A DNA stretch of 64,000 nt from Tagaea sp. CACIAM 22H2 (GTDB lineage Bacteria > Pseudomonadota > Alphaproteobacteria > CACIAM-22H2): NCBI GenBank assembly GCA_014444615.1, contig PVXE01000001.1, forward strand, positions 62,001-126,000, given 5' to 3'. Position numbers and translations under genes: made by a program. Shown here one piece after another: positions 46,530 to 54,737 of this stretch. Within the stretch, counting starts at the first letter, position 1. Each line of letters starts with the position of its first letter. The notes beneath the pieces are model-generated. The model was not told the DNA's origin, searched no databases, and saw only the letters and a program-made list of their open reading frames with translations.

Positions 46530-47093
46530 CTACCACTCGATTCCGTCGGCGAACGGCGAAACGATGTCGCGCAAGCGCGGTGCGGCGCGGTCGCGGTCGG
46601 ACAGGATCGGTTCGCGCGTCGGCCAATCGATGCCGAGATCGGGATCGGACCACGATATGCCGGCTTCGGCCTGCGGCGCGTAAGCGGCGTCCACTTTGTA
46701 TTGCACGAGCGTGTCGGGCGTGAGCGTGCAATAGCCATGGGCGAAGCCCTTGGGGATCACCACCCAGCGCGGTTCGGAAGCCGACAGCACGATCGAATCC
46801 CAGCGGCCGAAGGTCGACGACCCGATGCGCAGATCGACGAACACGTCGAGCACGGCGCCCGATGCGCAGCGCACGATCTTGGTTTCCGCGTGCGGCGGGC
46901 GCTGGAAATGCAGGCCGCGCAGCGTGTGTTGCGCGGCCGTGAAGGCCTCGTTCTCCTGCGCGAATTCGACCGGCAATCCGTGCGCCGCCCAAATCTCCGC
47001 GTCGAATAAGCGGCCGAAATAGCCGCGCGCATCCTTGCGCGGCGACAATTCGATCGCCATCGTGCCTTGGAGTTTGAGCGGACGGATTTCCAT
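46530..47093 (-). CDS. rfbC: dTDP-4-dehydrorhamnose 3,5-epimerase
   Basis: 187 aa cupin enzyme of dTDP-rhamnose-type sugar synthesis. KDARGYFGRLFDAEIWAAHG, FAQENEAFTAAQHTLRGLHF, and VPKGFAHGYC-like VVIPKGFAHGYCTLTPDTLV with DPDLGIDWP are the family hallmarks. The active-site His is in LRGLHFQ. The rmlA, rmlB and rmlD genes are not here, so this may be a 3- or 3,5-epimerase acting on another dTDP- or CDP-keto sugar. Confidence 0.9.
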   Translation of the reverse strand: MEIRPLKLQGTMAIELSPRKDARGYFGRLFDAEIWAAHGLPVEFAQENEAFTAAQHTLRGLHFQRPPHAETKIVRCASGAVLDVFVDLRIGSSTFGRWDSIVLSASEPRWVVIPKGFAHGYCTLTPDTLVQYKVDAAYAPQAEAGISWSDPDLGIDWPTREPILSDRDRAAPRLRDIVSPFADGIEW

Positions 47094-47099
47094 CGCGGA

Positions 47100-47819
47100 T
47101 CAACCCGGCGGTTTGACGATCACGCCTTGGCCGGTGGGCAGCCCCAGGATCGGCACGTTCCATTCCTTCGCCAATTCGTCGAAGGCGCGCTTCTGGTTGA
47201 TATGCGGCGTCCAGTTGTAGTCGTCGAGCAGGATCACGCCGCCCGGCGACAGCATCGGCCAGAAATGCCGCGCCGCCGCGATCTCGGGATAGGCGATGTT
47301 CATGTCGATGGAGAGATAGGCGACGCGCGTGGTGTGGATCTGCGGCAGCGTATCGGGCACGGGCCCGCGCACGATGCGCACATTGGGGAACTTGGCGAAT
47401 TTATCGACCACGATTTCGTAGGCGCCCGTGCCGCGATATTCGGCGTTGTAGCCGTGCAGGCCGATGGCGCGTTCCGCGTCGTTGATCTGATCTTCCGGCA
47501 AACCGTCATAAGTATCGGCCAGCCACATCGTGCGGTCGGTCAGTTTGCCGAAGCCCGTCCAATCGACGATCGTGCCCGCAAGGATGCCCGTGTTGACGCC
47601 GCATTCGACGAAATCGCCGGGCACGCGCAAGGCTTGTTCGGCCGCCCAGATCGCGATCCAGGCGCGCCATTCGATATGGATATCCAGCATCCGCGTCGCG
47701 GTCGTTCGCATGCCGAAGCGATAGGCGCGCACGAAGCGCGGATCGCGCAGGAAATCGCTGTTGTGGATCGTCGCCAAGCCGTCGGCGTTGAATTGCGCTT
47801 CGCCCGACATTCCGTCCAC
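47100..47819 (-). CDS. TylF-family (macrocin) O-methyltransferase
   Basis: 239 aa. SAM-binding core DFVECGVNTGILAGTIVDWT, DTYDGLPEDQIND, RVAYLSIDMNIAYPEIAAAR and GGVILLDDYNWTPHINQKRA, diagnostic of the TylF family, which methylates sugar hydroxyls using a metal at the DD motif. It lies 6 bp before rfbC, so it opens the five- to six-gene modification operon. Second O-methyltransferase in the cluster. Confidence 0.87.
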   Translation of the reverse strand: MDGMSGEAQFNADGLATIHNSDFLRDPRFVRAYRFGMRTTATRMLDIHIEWRAWIAIWAAEQALRVPGDFVECGVNTGILAGTIVDWTGFGKLTDRTMWLADTYDGLPEDQINDAERAIGLHGYNAEYRGTGAYEIVVDKFAKFPNVRIVRGPVPDTLPQIHTTRVAYLSIDMNIAYPEIAAARHFWPMLSPGGVILLDDYNWTPHINQKRAFDELAKEWNVPILGLPTGQGVIVKPPG

Positions 47820-47878
47820 CCCCGATTCGGCCCCTGTTGCGCCATGGTGGTGCAGCCACTGTCAGGGCGCAAGGCGAA

Positions 47879-49738
47879 CTATCCGCAGGCGGCGATCCAA
47901 GCGCGCCGGACCGCCGCTTCGAACTCGCGCACGAAACCTTTTCCATCGACCAAGGCCGACGCGCGCAGGCGATCGCGCATCCCGGCGCGCAGTTCCGCCA
48001 GCGCCGCCGGATCGCGCACCGCATCGGCCGCGCGCGAAAGATAGGCGTCGTCGTCCGCCGCGATCCAGTCGGCGAGGCCGGCCGTCTCGAGGATCGAGGC
48101 CCCCATCCGCCCCAAAGGCGGGGCGGCCAATTTGGTGACGACGGGCACGCCCAGCCAAAGCGCTTCGAACGTCGTCGCCCCGGCGTTGAACGGGAAGGGA
48201 TCGAGCGCCACGTCGACTTGGCCATAGGCCGCCCAGGTTTTGGGCTGCGGCGCAGTGGCGGCGAGATCGAGCCGCGATATGTCGCCGCCCAGGTTTTCGA
48301 AGCGCGCGATCACGCGCGCACGCACGGCCGCGTCGTTCAGCGACAACGTGTTCAGGATTAGCCGCGCGCCGGGAACGCGCGCCAGCAGCCGCGCCCACAG
48401 GCGCAGCACGTCGTCGTTCACGCGTTGCAGCCGGCCGAAATGGCCGAACGTGGCATAGCCCTTCGCCAGGATCGGGGGCGGCGCCACGTCGGGCAGCGTT
48501 TCCTGGGGCTCGAACGCGTAGGCGTGCTTCATCCGCCAGATCGTTTCGGTGAACGCGGCTTCGTGACCTTCGGGCACGATCGTCGCGTCGGTAAGGAACC
48601 CGTCGATCGCTTTTATCCCCGTCGTGGTGCAGTAGCCGAGCCAGCTCGCCTGCAACGGCGCGGGTTTGCGCGCGAAAACGCCCAGCCGATTGCCCGACGT
48701 ATGCGCGGAAAGATCGATCAGCACGTCGATGCCCGTGCTGCGGATCAGCGCCGCCGCCGTATCGTCGTCGAGGGCGTATATCGGATGCCACGCATCGGCG
48801 AGGGCGGCGAGCCGCGCGGTCTCGGCATCGGGCGTCTCGACGTTCGAAAACCCGTGGACCTCGAACGACGCGCGGTCGTGATGGCGCAGCAGCGTGCGCA
48901 CGAAGGGCGCCACCGAGTGCGCGCGGAAATCGGCGGAGACATAGCCGATTCTCAGCCGTTTGGCCGGTTCGCGCGCGCGCGGCGGATCGGCGGGCGCGAA
49001 ACGGTCGGCGAATTTCGCGGCCCAAGCTTCGTGCAACGCGCGGCGCGCATCGGGCGATACGTCGGGGTCGTAGTTCGACAGATAAAGCCGGTTGATCCAG
49101 GCGGGCTCGTAATCCGGCTTGATCGCCAAAGCGCGCGCATAGGCGCTGCGCGCGGTCGCGTAGTCGCCTTCCTCCAGCGCGCAATTGCCCAGGCCGAACG
49201 GCGCGTCGGCCGAAGCGGGATCGAGTTCCGCCGCGCGCGCGAAGCCTTTGGCGGCCTCGTCCAGGCGCCAGACCTTTTGCGCCAGCATCGCGTGAACGAA
49301 GGCGGCATTGGGATGGTCGGGATGGCGGTCGCGCGCGGCCTTCGCGGATTCGTAGGCCGCGCCCAGATCGCCCGCGCGCTCCGACAGCAGCGCGCCCATC
49401 GTGCCGAAATCCACGCGCGCCGGGTGCCGTGCGAAGCCTTCGCGTGCGGCCGCGATCGCCTTGGGCAGGTCGCCCGCACTTTCCCACGCCAGCACCGCCA
49501 GCCAGCGCGCATCGGCGAAATCTGGCTGCAAGGCGCAGGCGCGCTCCGCCGACAGGGCGGCTTCGCTGCCACGCCGAAGCCCGAGCGATGCCACACCGCG
49601 CAAGTAATGACCGGGCGCGAAGCCGGGCATCGCGGCAAGCTCCGCGTCGATACCGGGCAAGGCCTCGGCGCCGCGCCCTTCGCGGACCAAGGCGGCGAGC
49701 GCGTCCCAACGTTGGGCAATGGCGGCGGCGTCGGTCAT
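47879..49738 (-). CDS. TPR-GT41 O-linked glycosyltransferase 6
   Basis: 619 aa. About seven TPR repeats (RWDALAALVREGRGAEALPG onward), then a canonical GT41 domain: [60 protein letters not shown] and ALDPFPFNAGATTFEALWLG. The loop PYNG is PFNA. It lies 59 bp upstream of the TylF-type gene and may be first in that operon. The start at 49738 was chosen because upstream sequence is unlike a TPR. Confidence 0.9.
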   Translation of the reverse strand: MTDAAAIAQRWDALAALVREGRGAEALPGIDAELAAMPGFAPGHYLRGVASLGLRRGSEAALSAERACALQPDFADARWLAVLAWESAGDLPKAIAAAREGFARHPARVDFGTMGALLSERAGDLGAAYESAKAARDRHPDHPNAAFVHAMLAQKVWRLDEAAKGFARAAELDPASADAPFGLGNCALEEGDYATARSAYARALAIKPDYEPAWINRLYLSNYDPDVSPDARRALHEAWAAKFADRFAPADPPRAREPAKRLRIGYVSADFRAHSVAPFVRTLLRHHDRASFEVHGFSNVETPDAETARLAALADAWHPIYALDDDTAAALIRSTGIDVLIDLSAHTSGNRLGVFARKPAPLQASWLGYCTTTGIKAIDGFLTDATIVPEGHEAAFTETIWRMKHAYAFEPQETLPDVAPPPILAKGYATFGHFGRLQRVNDDVLRLWARLLARVPGARLILNTLSLNDAAVRARVIARFENLGGDISRLDLAATAPQPKTWAAYGQVDVALDPFPFNAGATTFEALWLGVPVVTKLAAPPLGRMGASILETAGLADWIAADDDAYLSRAADAVRDPAALAELRAGMRDRLRASALVDGKGFVREFEAAVRRAWIAACG

Positions 49739-49832
49739 GGATAAAGCGAGTCTATTCAGATTCGCGCCGAAGCCGGTAGTTCGCTTGGGGCGTACCGAAC
49801 GGCGTGGGCATGTATTATGCTTGTTGCCGCTC

Positions 49833-50531
49833 ATGCCCAAGGAAATCGTCCTGCTGACCGGGGATCGCGAGGCGCCGCATCTGGCGGCGCATTTGCGCGG
49901 CTTCGCGCCGTCGGTGCCCGTGCGCCATGTCGCGACGCGCGCGGCGCTGGACGAAGCCTTCGCCGTGCCGGTCGCCGGGCGCCGTTTGATCGCCTTCACG
50001 ACCAATGTGATCGTACCGGGGCGTTATTTGGCCGCGTGCGAGCACGGCGGCTACAATTTCCATCCCGGCCCGCCGAGCTATCCGGGCGTTTATCCCGAAA
50101 GTTTCGCAGTGTGGGAAAAGGCGGCGCGTTTCGGCGCCACCGCACACCGGATGCTACGCCAGGTCGATGCGGGGCCGATCGTCGCGACCGAGTGGTTCGA
50201 CGTACCCCCCGATTGCGGGCGCATGCATTTGGCCACGCTCGCCTTCGAAGCGCTGGTGCGGATCTTCGGGGAGCTCGCCCATGCGCTGATGAATTCGGAT
50301 GCGCTCCTGCCCGAAAGCGGCGAGGCGTGGACGGGGGCGACGCGCCTGCGCAGCGAGTTCGACGCGTTCTGTCGGATCGAACCGGGTATCGGCGCCGAGG
50401 AATACAAGCGCCGCTATCGCGCCTTCGGCGAAGGGCCGTTCCAAGATCTGCATATGGTGATCCACGGCCATCGATTCAAAATCGACAATCCGTGGACGGA
50501 AGCGGATCTCAAACGCGAAATGGGACGCTAG
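49833..50531 (+). CDS. Formyltransferase-family protein (possible sugar N-formyltransferase)
   Basis: 232 aa. The catalytic triad pattern of formyl-THF-dependent transferases is visible: Asn-His in GGYNFHPGPPSYPGVYPESF and Asp in LRQVDAGPIVATEWF. The C-terminal part (FCRIEPGIGAEEYKRRYRAF) is short and unlike the tRNA-binding domain of Fmt. That and its place beside GT41 and tailoring genes favour an N-formyltransferase acting on an amino-sugar. It is divergent from glycosyltransferase 6 (94 bp). Confidence 0.78.
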   Translation: MPKEIVLLTGDREAPHLAAHLRGFAPSVPVRHVATRAALDEAFAVPVAGRRLIAFTTNVIVPGRYLAACEHGGYNFHPGPPSYPGVYPESFAVWEKAARFGATAHRMLRQVDAGPIVATEWFDVPPDCGRMHLATLAFEALVRIFGELAHALMNSDALLPESGEAWTGATRLRSEFDAFCRIEPGIGAEEYKRRYRAFGEGPFQDLHMVIHGHRFKIDNPWTEADLKREMGR

Positions 50532-50764
50532 CGTCCGTGCCGCTGTTCGCGCTTGCGCCGATCGGCGGGTTCGCGCGCGGGCAAGCGCGCGGCGAAGCTT
50601 GTATTGCCGCGCACGGCGCTGGCCGCGGCCAGCGCCGCGACGAAGGGGCCGACGGCCGCATTGGCTGGCGTATCGGCCGGCATGGGCGATGGCGGCGCAG
50701 CTTTCGGCAAAGCGAGCGCCTTCAAGACGAGCGCTGCGAGCGGGAGCGGGGCGGGGCTCAGCAC
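50528..50764 (-). CDS. Possible small hypothetical protein overlapping flgN
   Basis: 78 aa from a GTG at 50764 that overlaps the flgN stop (GTGCTGA). Ala/Pro-rich (LSPAPLPLAALVLKALALPK) with a basic tail (AREPADRRKREQRHGR). Not recognised. High-GC DNA gives many open frames, so it may not be expressed, but no other gene occupies the stretch. Confidence 0.3.
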   Translation of the reverse strand: MLSPAPLPLAALVLKALALPKAAPPSPMPADTPANAAVGPFVAALAAASAVRGNTSFAARLPAREPADRRKREQRHGR

Positions 50765-51222
50765 TTTTCGTCCAGCACCATCGGCTGATAGGTATACGCG
50801 GCCTTTTTGGCCAGCGGCTGCGGGCGCGTGCCGGCCTTGGTGTAGCCGGCCGCGTTGACGCGCTTTTCGTTGATCGCTTCGGCGATCGACTTCATCACCT
50901 GCTCGTTGACCTTGCGCGCCGACTGGATCGCGCGCTCGTTGCGGCGCGCGGTCGCTTCGACCTTGTCCATCGCGTCCTGCACTTCGGCGAGAACGGCGGG
51001 GGCCAATGCCTTGTAGTCGGCGGCGCGGTCCTTCGCCTGGCGCACGCACATCACGAAGTTGCGGGTGAGTTCGGTCTTCTCGCCGGACAATTCGGCGATC
51101 TCCTGCATCTTCATGTCGACGAGCAGGGCGGTTTCCTTCTCCAGGCACGCGACCAAGCGCGCCGCGATGGCGATCAGCGTTTCGGCCGGGCCGGCGGGCT
51201 GGGATTTAGCGGGCGATTCCAT
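50758..51222 (-). CDS. flgN: FlgN-family flagellar export chaperone
   Basis: 154 aa, mostly coiled coil (LIAIAARLVACLEKETALLV; NFVMCVRQAKDRAADYKALA; ATARRNERAIQSARKVNEQV). The pattern fits FlgN, the chaperone for junction proteins FlgK and FlgL. Its neighbours flgJ and flgI also fit. It overlaps flgJ by 17 bp, so they are translationally coupled. Confidence 0.75.
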   Translation of the reverse strand: MESPAKSQPAGPAETLIAIAARLVACLEKETALLVDMKMQEIAELSGEKTELTRNFVMCVRQAKDRAADYKALAPAVLAEVQDAMDKVEATARRNERAIQSARKVNEQVMKSIAEAINEKRVNAAGYTKAGTRPQPLAKKAAYTYQPMVLDEKC

Positions 51223-51565
51223 CGGCCTTCTCCTGGATCTTGAGGATTTCGTTGGCGATATGCGGGGCGAGCCCGATGCCGCCGGCTTTGACCATCTGCT
51301 TGGCGTAGGCGCCGGTCAGGAACGAGCGCATCGTTTCTTCGCCTTGGCCGCCGCCGAACGTCGAATTGACGGGGATGGTCGCGAACATGTGATTGAACAT
51401 CTGCTCGAGAAACATGCTCTCGAAATCCGTGGCGGTCTTGTTCGCGGATTCGCGCGTCACCGCTTTGCTGCCGGCCCCCTTCAGCGCGATCGCCTTTTGC
51501 GATACCGCGCCGTCGAGTGCGAATTCGCGCGCTTGGGAGACGTTCATGGCGAAGCCGGCGCTCAT
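51206..51565 (-). CDS. flgJ: Rod-binding protein FlgJ (N-terminal domain only)
   Basis: 119 aa. The FlgJ rod-cap signature is ATDFESMFLEQMFNHMFATI and GEETMRSFLTGAYAKQMVKA. It has no peptidoglycan hydrolase domain, as is usual in Alphaproteobacteria, where a separate lytic enzyme is used. It lies 1 bp after flgI. Confidence 0.9.
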   Translation of the reverse strand: MSAGFAMNVSQAREFALDGAVSQKAIALKGAGSKAVTRESANKTATDFESMFLEQMFNHMFATIPVNSTFGGGQGEETMRSFLTGAYAKQMVKAGGIGLAPHIANEILKIQEKADGIAR

Positions 51566-51566
51566 G

Positions 51567-52712
51567 TCACATCACCGCGATTTCGGCCTGCAACGCGCCG
51601 GCCGCTTTGATGGCCTGCAGGATGGTGATCATGTCGCGCGGGCTGATGCCGAGCGCATTCAGACCGTTGACGAGTTCCTGCAGCGTGACCGAGCCCGGCA
51701 GAACCGCGAGGCGGCGGCCCGTGCCGTCGTCGACCTGAATGTCGGTGCGCGGCACCGTGGTCGTCGTGCCGGTCGAGGAAAACGGGTTGGGCTGGCTGAC
51801 CTGCGGCGTCTCGGTGATCCGGATCGTGAGGTTCCCCTGCGCGATCGCGACCGTGGAGATGCGCACGTTCTCGCCCATCACGATCGTTCCCGACTTTTCG
51901 TCGATCACGACGCGCGCTTGCTGATCGGGCTGGACCTGCAGCTGTTCGATGTCGGTCAGGAACCCGACCAGGTCGTTCTGGCGGCCGGGCGGGGGCACCA
52001 TGATGATCGTGCCAGGATCGCGCGGACGCGCGACCGGGACGCCGGCGAAAGCGTTGATCGCCTGCGCCACGCGCCGCGCCGTGGTGAAATCGGGGTTGCG
52101 CAAAGTGAGGTTCACGGCCTGCATCGCCGCCAACTCGAAGCCGAGTTCGCGTTCGACGATGGCGCCGTTGGAAACGCGCCCGCCGGTCGGCGTGCCGCGC
52201 GTGACCGACGCGCCCTGGCCGGAGGCCGAGAAGCCGCCGATCGCCATCGGGCCTTGCGCGACCGCGTAGACTTCGCCGTCAGCACCCATTAGCGGGGTGA
52301 CGAGCAGCGTGCCGCCTTGCAGCGACGTGGCGTCGCCGAGCGCGCCGACATTCACGTCGATCCGGCCGCCCTGGCGCGCGAAGGCGGGCAGGGTGGCGGT
52401 CACCATCACGGCGGCGACGTTCTTGGTGCGCAGCGTGTTGGCGATGTCGCGGGTGTTGACGCCCAGACGTTCCAACATGCCGATCAGGGATTGCTGGGTG
52501 AACGGCGAGTTGTTGATCGTGTCGCCGGTTCCGTTGAGCCCGACCACGAGGCCGTAACCGACCAGGATGTTCTGGCGCACGCCCTCGAAGTCGGCGATGT
52601 CTTTGATCCGCACGCGGCCTTGGGCGGCCGCATCGGCGGGGATAAGCGCGCCGGTCGCCGCAATAAGGGCGGCGAGGCAGGCACCGATCAGGTTCTTCAT
52701 TCGGCTCGTCAT
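51567..52712 (-). CDS. flgI: Flagellar P-ring protein FlgI
   Basis: 381 aa. Sec signal MKNLIGACLAALIAATGALI, then RIKDIADFEGVRQNILVGYG, NVAAVMVTATLPAFARQGGR and GTLLVTPLMGADGEVYAVAQ, ending GALQAEIAVM. It forms the periplasmic ring around the rod. In-frame Mets at 52730, 52712 and 52700 are all possible starts; 52712 has the best spacing to GGAAGAA. It is first of the flgI-flgJ-flgN unit and divergent from fliX. Confidence 0.95.
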   Translation of the reverse strand: MTSRMKNLIGACLAALIAATGALIPADAAAQGRVRIKDIADFEGVRQNILVGYGLVVGLNGTGDTINNSPFTQQSLIGMLERLGVNTRDIANTLRTKNVAAVMVTATLPAFARQGGRIDVNVGALGDATSLQGGTLLVTPLMGADGEVYAVAQGPMAIGGFSASGQGASVTRGTPTGGRVSNGAIVERELGFELAAMQAVNLTLRNPDFTTARRVAQAINAFAGVPVARPRDPGTIIMVPPPGRQNDLVGFLTDIEQLQVQPDQQARVVIDEKSGTIVMGENVRISTVAIAQGNLTIRITETPQVSQPNPFSSTGTTTTVPRTDIQVDDGTGRRLAVLPGSVTLQELVNGLNALGISPRDMITILQAIKAAGALQAEIAVM

Positions 52713-52755
52713 GGTGTTGTTTCTTCCCATGGACGGGGTTGGTCCGGAGCAGGTG

Positions 52756-52772
52756 TTGCGAGGCGCGTGCCA
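52756..52772 (-). promoter_or_regulatory. Sigma-54 promoter of flgI
   Basis: On the minus strand TGGCACGCGCCTCGCAA fits TGGCAC-N5-TTGCA with one change (TCGC) and GG-GC spacing of exactly 10. It lies 44-60 bp before the chosen flgI ATG. Confidence 0.8.
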
Positions 52773-52856
52773 GTCGTTGAATTCAGAAAACAGTATTAAA
52801 AACAGATAGTTATGTTTTTGGATCGTGGCTCGAACCCGGCCATTTCTCCCCTGTCC

Positions 52857-52872
52857 CCGGCAGAAATTGCCG
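52857..52872. promoter_or_regulatory. FlbD-like palindrome between flgI and fliX
   Basis: CCGGCAGAAATTGCCG contains CGGCA-N5-TGCCG with perfect half-sites. It is 85 bp upstream of the flgI -24 element and about 80 bp before the fliX ATG, so it could serve both genes. Confidence 0.6.
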
Positions 52873-52950
52873 ATTGCGCGAAACCCGAACCAAGCCCATC
52901 TTGATCGCAAGGGTTCCCGGCCATAACGGTTGGGACGGAGCGTTTTTGCC

Positions 52951-53391
52951 ATGAAGATCGGCGAAACTAGCGGATCGCGGAACATCGGCGGAGCCGGCGG
53001 CGTCAAGCGCGGCGGCGGCGCCAAGGGCTCCGACTTTTCGAAATTTCTCGACGGCGACAGCGGCAAGGGCGTCGAGGGCCCGTCGGGAACCGCGCCGACG
53101 CAACTCGTGGGCGCGGTGCTGGGCGCCCAGGAAGTCGGGGATTCGACCTCCGAACGCGCCAACGGCAAAGCCCGCCAGCGGGCCGAGGAAATGCTGGAAC
53201 GCCTGGACGAGCTGCGTACCGGCATCGTCACGGGCAGCGTATCGCGCAGCCGGCTGATGGAATTGGCCCAGATGGCGCGCGCCCGGCGCGAAATCGGCGC
53301 CGACCCCAAGCTGTTGGAAGTCGTGGGCGAAATCGAGCTGCGGGCCGAGGTCGAGCTCGCCAAGCTCAGCCAGATCGACATCGTCCGGTAA
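52951..53391 (+). CDS. fliX: Flagellar assembly regulator FliX
   Basis: 146 aa. The C-terminal half is FliX: RQRAEEMLERLDELRTGIVT, RSRLMELAQMARARREIGAD and VVGEIELRAEVELAKLSQID. The N-terminal 60 residues are a Gly-rich low-complexity tail. In Caulobacter FliX couples early basal-body assembly to FlbD activity; here flbD is at 15 kb. The flgI-fliX-dksA arrangement is the same as in Caulobacter. The ATG at 52951 follows GGAG. Confidence 0.88.
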   Translation: MKIGETSGSRNIGGAGGVKRGGGAKGSDFSKFLDGDSGKGVEGPSGTAPTQLVGAVLGAQEVGDSTSERANGKARQRAEEMLERLDELRTGIVTGSVSRSRLMELAQMARARREIGADPKLLEVVGEIELRAEVELAKLSQIDIVR

Positions 53392-53594
53392 CGGACCTCC
53401 CTTAGATATTTTTTTGCTGGCGGCCGGCGCGAGTCGCGCTATTTCCTGCCCCGCCTGGACGGCGCCCGAGGGCCAGCGAGCATGCTTGCTTTGGCCGCGG
53501 GTATTCCGATACAAGCCGGGCCAACGGAACGCAAAACTCGGACGTTGAGCCGATCGAACGTGAAAGACGGGTCACAGTGAAGAACGGGGAAGCG

Positions 53595-54014
53595 ATGACG
53601 TATCCGCTGTTGCCGCCGGATTATAAGCCGACGGAAAAAGAGGAATTCATGAACCCGCTGATGCGGGAATATTTCCGGCAGAAGCTGCTGAATTGGCGCG
53701 CCGAACTGCTGAAGGAGTCCAGCGAGACGCTGCACCACCTCCAGGAGGAGACGGTGCCCGAGGCCGACGTCACCGATCGCGCCTCGACCGAGACGGACCG
53801 CTTCACGGAATTGCGCACCCGCGATCGCGAGCGCAAGCTGATCGCCAAGATCGATTCCGCGTTGCGCCGGATCGACGACGGCGTCTACGGCTATTGCGAG
53901 GATACGGGCGAGCCGATCGGCATCAAGCGTCTGGATGCCCGTCCGATCGCCACGCTGTCGATCGAAGCGCAGGAACGCCACGAGCGTATGGAGCGCACGC
54001 AGCGCGAGGATTGA
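53595..54014 (+). CDS. dksA: RNA polymerase-binding regulator DksA (zinc-site variant)
   Basis: 139 aa. The coiled-coil part is FRQKLLNWRAELLKESSETL and TVPEADVTDRASTETDRFTE, with the Asp-x-x-Asp-type tip. The C-terminal part reads YGYCEDTGEPIGIKRLDARP followed by ATLSIEAQERHE. Only one of the four zinc-ligand cysteines of classical DksA remains, the usual state in Alphaproteobacteria. It modulates transcription initiation with ppGpp. ATG at 53595 is chosen for the GGGGAAG site; a GTG at 53577 is in frame. Confidence 0.92.
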   Translation: MTYPLLPPDYKPTEKEEFMNPLMREYFRQKLLNWRAELLKESSETLHHLQEETVPEADVTDRASTETDRFTELRTRDRERKLIAKIDSALRRIDDGVYGYCEDTGEPIGIKRLDARPIATLSIEAQERHERMERTQRED

Positions 54015-54032
54015 TCCCCGCGCGACACCAAC

Positions 54033-54066
54033 GAAAAAGCCCGGATGGTTTCATCCGGGCTTTTTT
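54033..54066. terminator. Terminator between dksA and the Lrp-type gene
   Basis: Stem AAAAAGCCCGGAT / ATCCGGGCTTTTT with a short GGTTTC loop and a following T-run. A-tract on one side and T-tract on the other make it work for both convergent genes. Confidence 0.88.
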
Positions 54067-54089
54067 TGTCGCTTGAAGAAGGCCGCGAG

Positions 54090-54563
54090 TTATTCAGCGG
54101 CGACGGCGGTTTGCTGCACGCAAGGCACGTATTCGCGGTCCTTGGCGGTCGACAGCGCGATCATCGCATGGCTGCGCAACACGCCCGGAATCGTCTTGAT
54201 CCGGCGGGCGATCAAATCCTCGAGATCTTCGGGATCGCGCGCGCGCAGTTTCAGCATGTAGTTCCACTCGCCCGTGACGTGGTGGCACTCCTGGACCTCG
54301 GCGATCGCGCGGATCGCGTCAAGGAATTGCGGCTCGTTCTCCGGCCGGTCGATCGACACGCTGACGAACGCCAGGACGGGGTATCCCAGCTTTCGGGCGT
54401 CGAGCCGCACGGTCCAGCCGCGCAACGTTCCCGAGGCAACGAGCTTCTTGATGCGCTCGTTGGTGGCGGAAATCGACAGACCAATGGTCTTGCCGAGTTC
54501 GGCGAGGGAAGCCCGGGCATCGGCCTGGAGGGCTTCGAGAAGGGCGTAATCGATCCTGTCCAT
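54090..54563 (-). CDS. Lrp/AsnC-family transcription regulator
   Basis: 157 aa. N-terminal helix-turn-helix (ADARASLAELGKTIGLSISA; NERIKKLVASGTLRGWTVRL) and C-terminal RAM effector-binding domain (ECHHVTGEWNYMLKLRARDP). The target is unknown; members often control amino-acid metabolism. The start at 54563 (MDRIDYALLEALQ) matches the family; the longer frame from 54584 would begin with TTG. Just upstream CGCAA at 54566 and TTGCG at 54586 form a small dyad that could be its own operator. Not obviously flagellar. Confidence 0.9.
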   Translation of the reverse strand: MDRIDYALLEALQADARASLAELGKTIGLSISATNERIKKLVASGTLRGWTVRLDARKLGYPVLAFVSVSIDRPENEPQFLDAIRAIAEVQECHHVTGEWNYMLKLRARDPEDLEDLIARRIKTIPGVLRSHAMIALSTAKDREYVPCVQQTAVAAE

Positions 54564-54686
54564 AACGCAAATTTCGCGAAGCAAATTGCGAATGTCAAAG
54601 ATTTCTTTGGGTTAGCTGCCTTAAATATGCCTTACATAAGTGGACCTAATGTCCTGTTTACCACTTAAGTCATTGTCCAAAAACCA

Positions 54687-54711
54687 AGACCCCGCCCAGA
54701 GGGCGGGGTCC
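54687..54711 (-). terminator. Terminator after flgH
   Basis: Read on the minus strand, stem GACCCCGCCC / GGGCGGGGTC with loop TCT, followed by TTGGTTTTTGG. It ends the flgF-flgG-flgA-flgH unit. Confidence 0.75.
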
Positions 54712-54737
54712 GATTAACCACTTCGTATGGGGTATTT

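Noticed and set aside
52826..52841. TGGCTCGAACCCGGCC as a sigma-54 promoter for fliX
   Set aside because: GG-GC spacing is right, but the -12 half is poor and such matches are frequent at this GC content.
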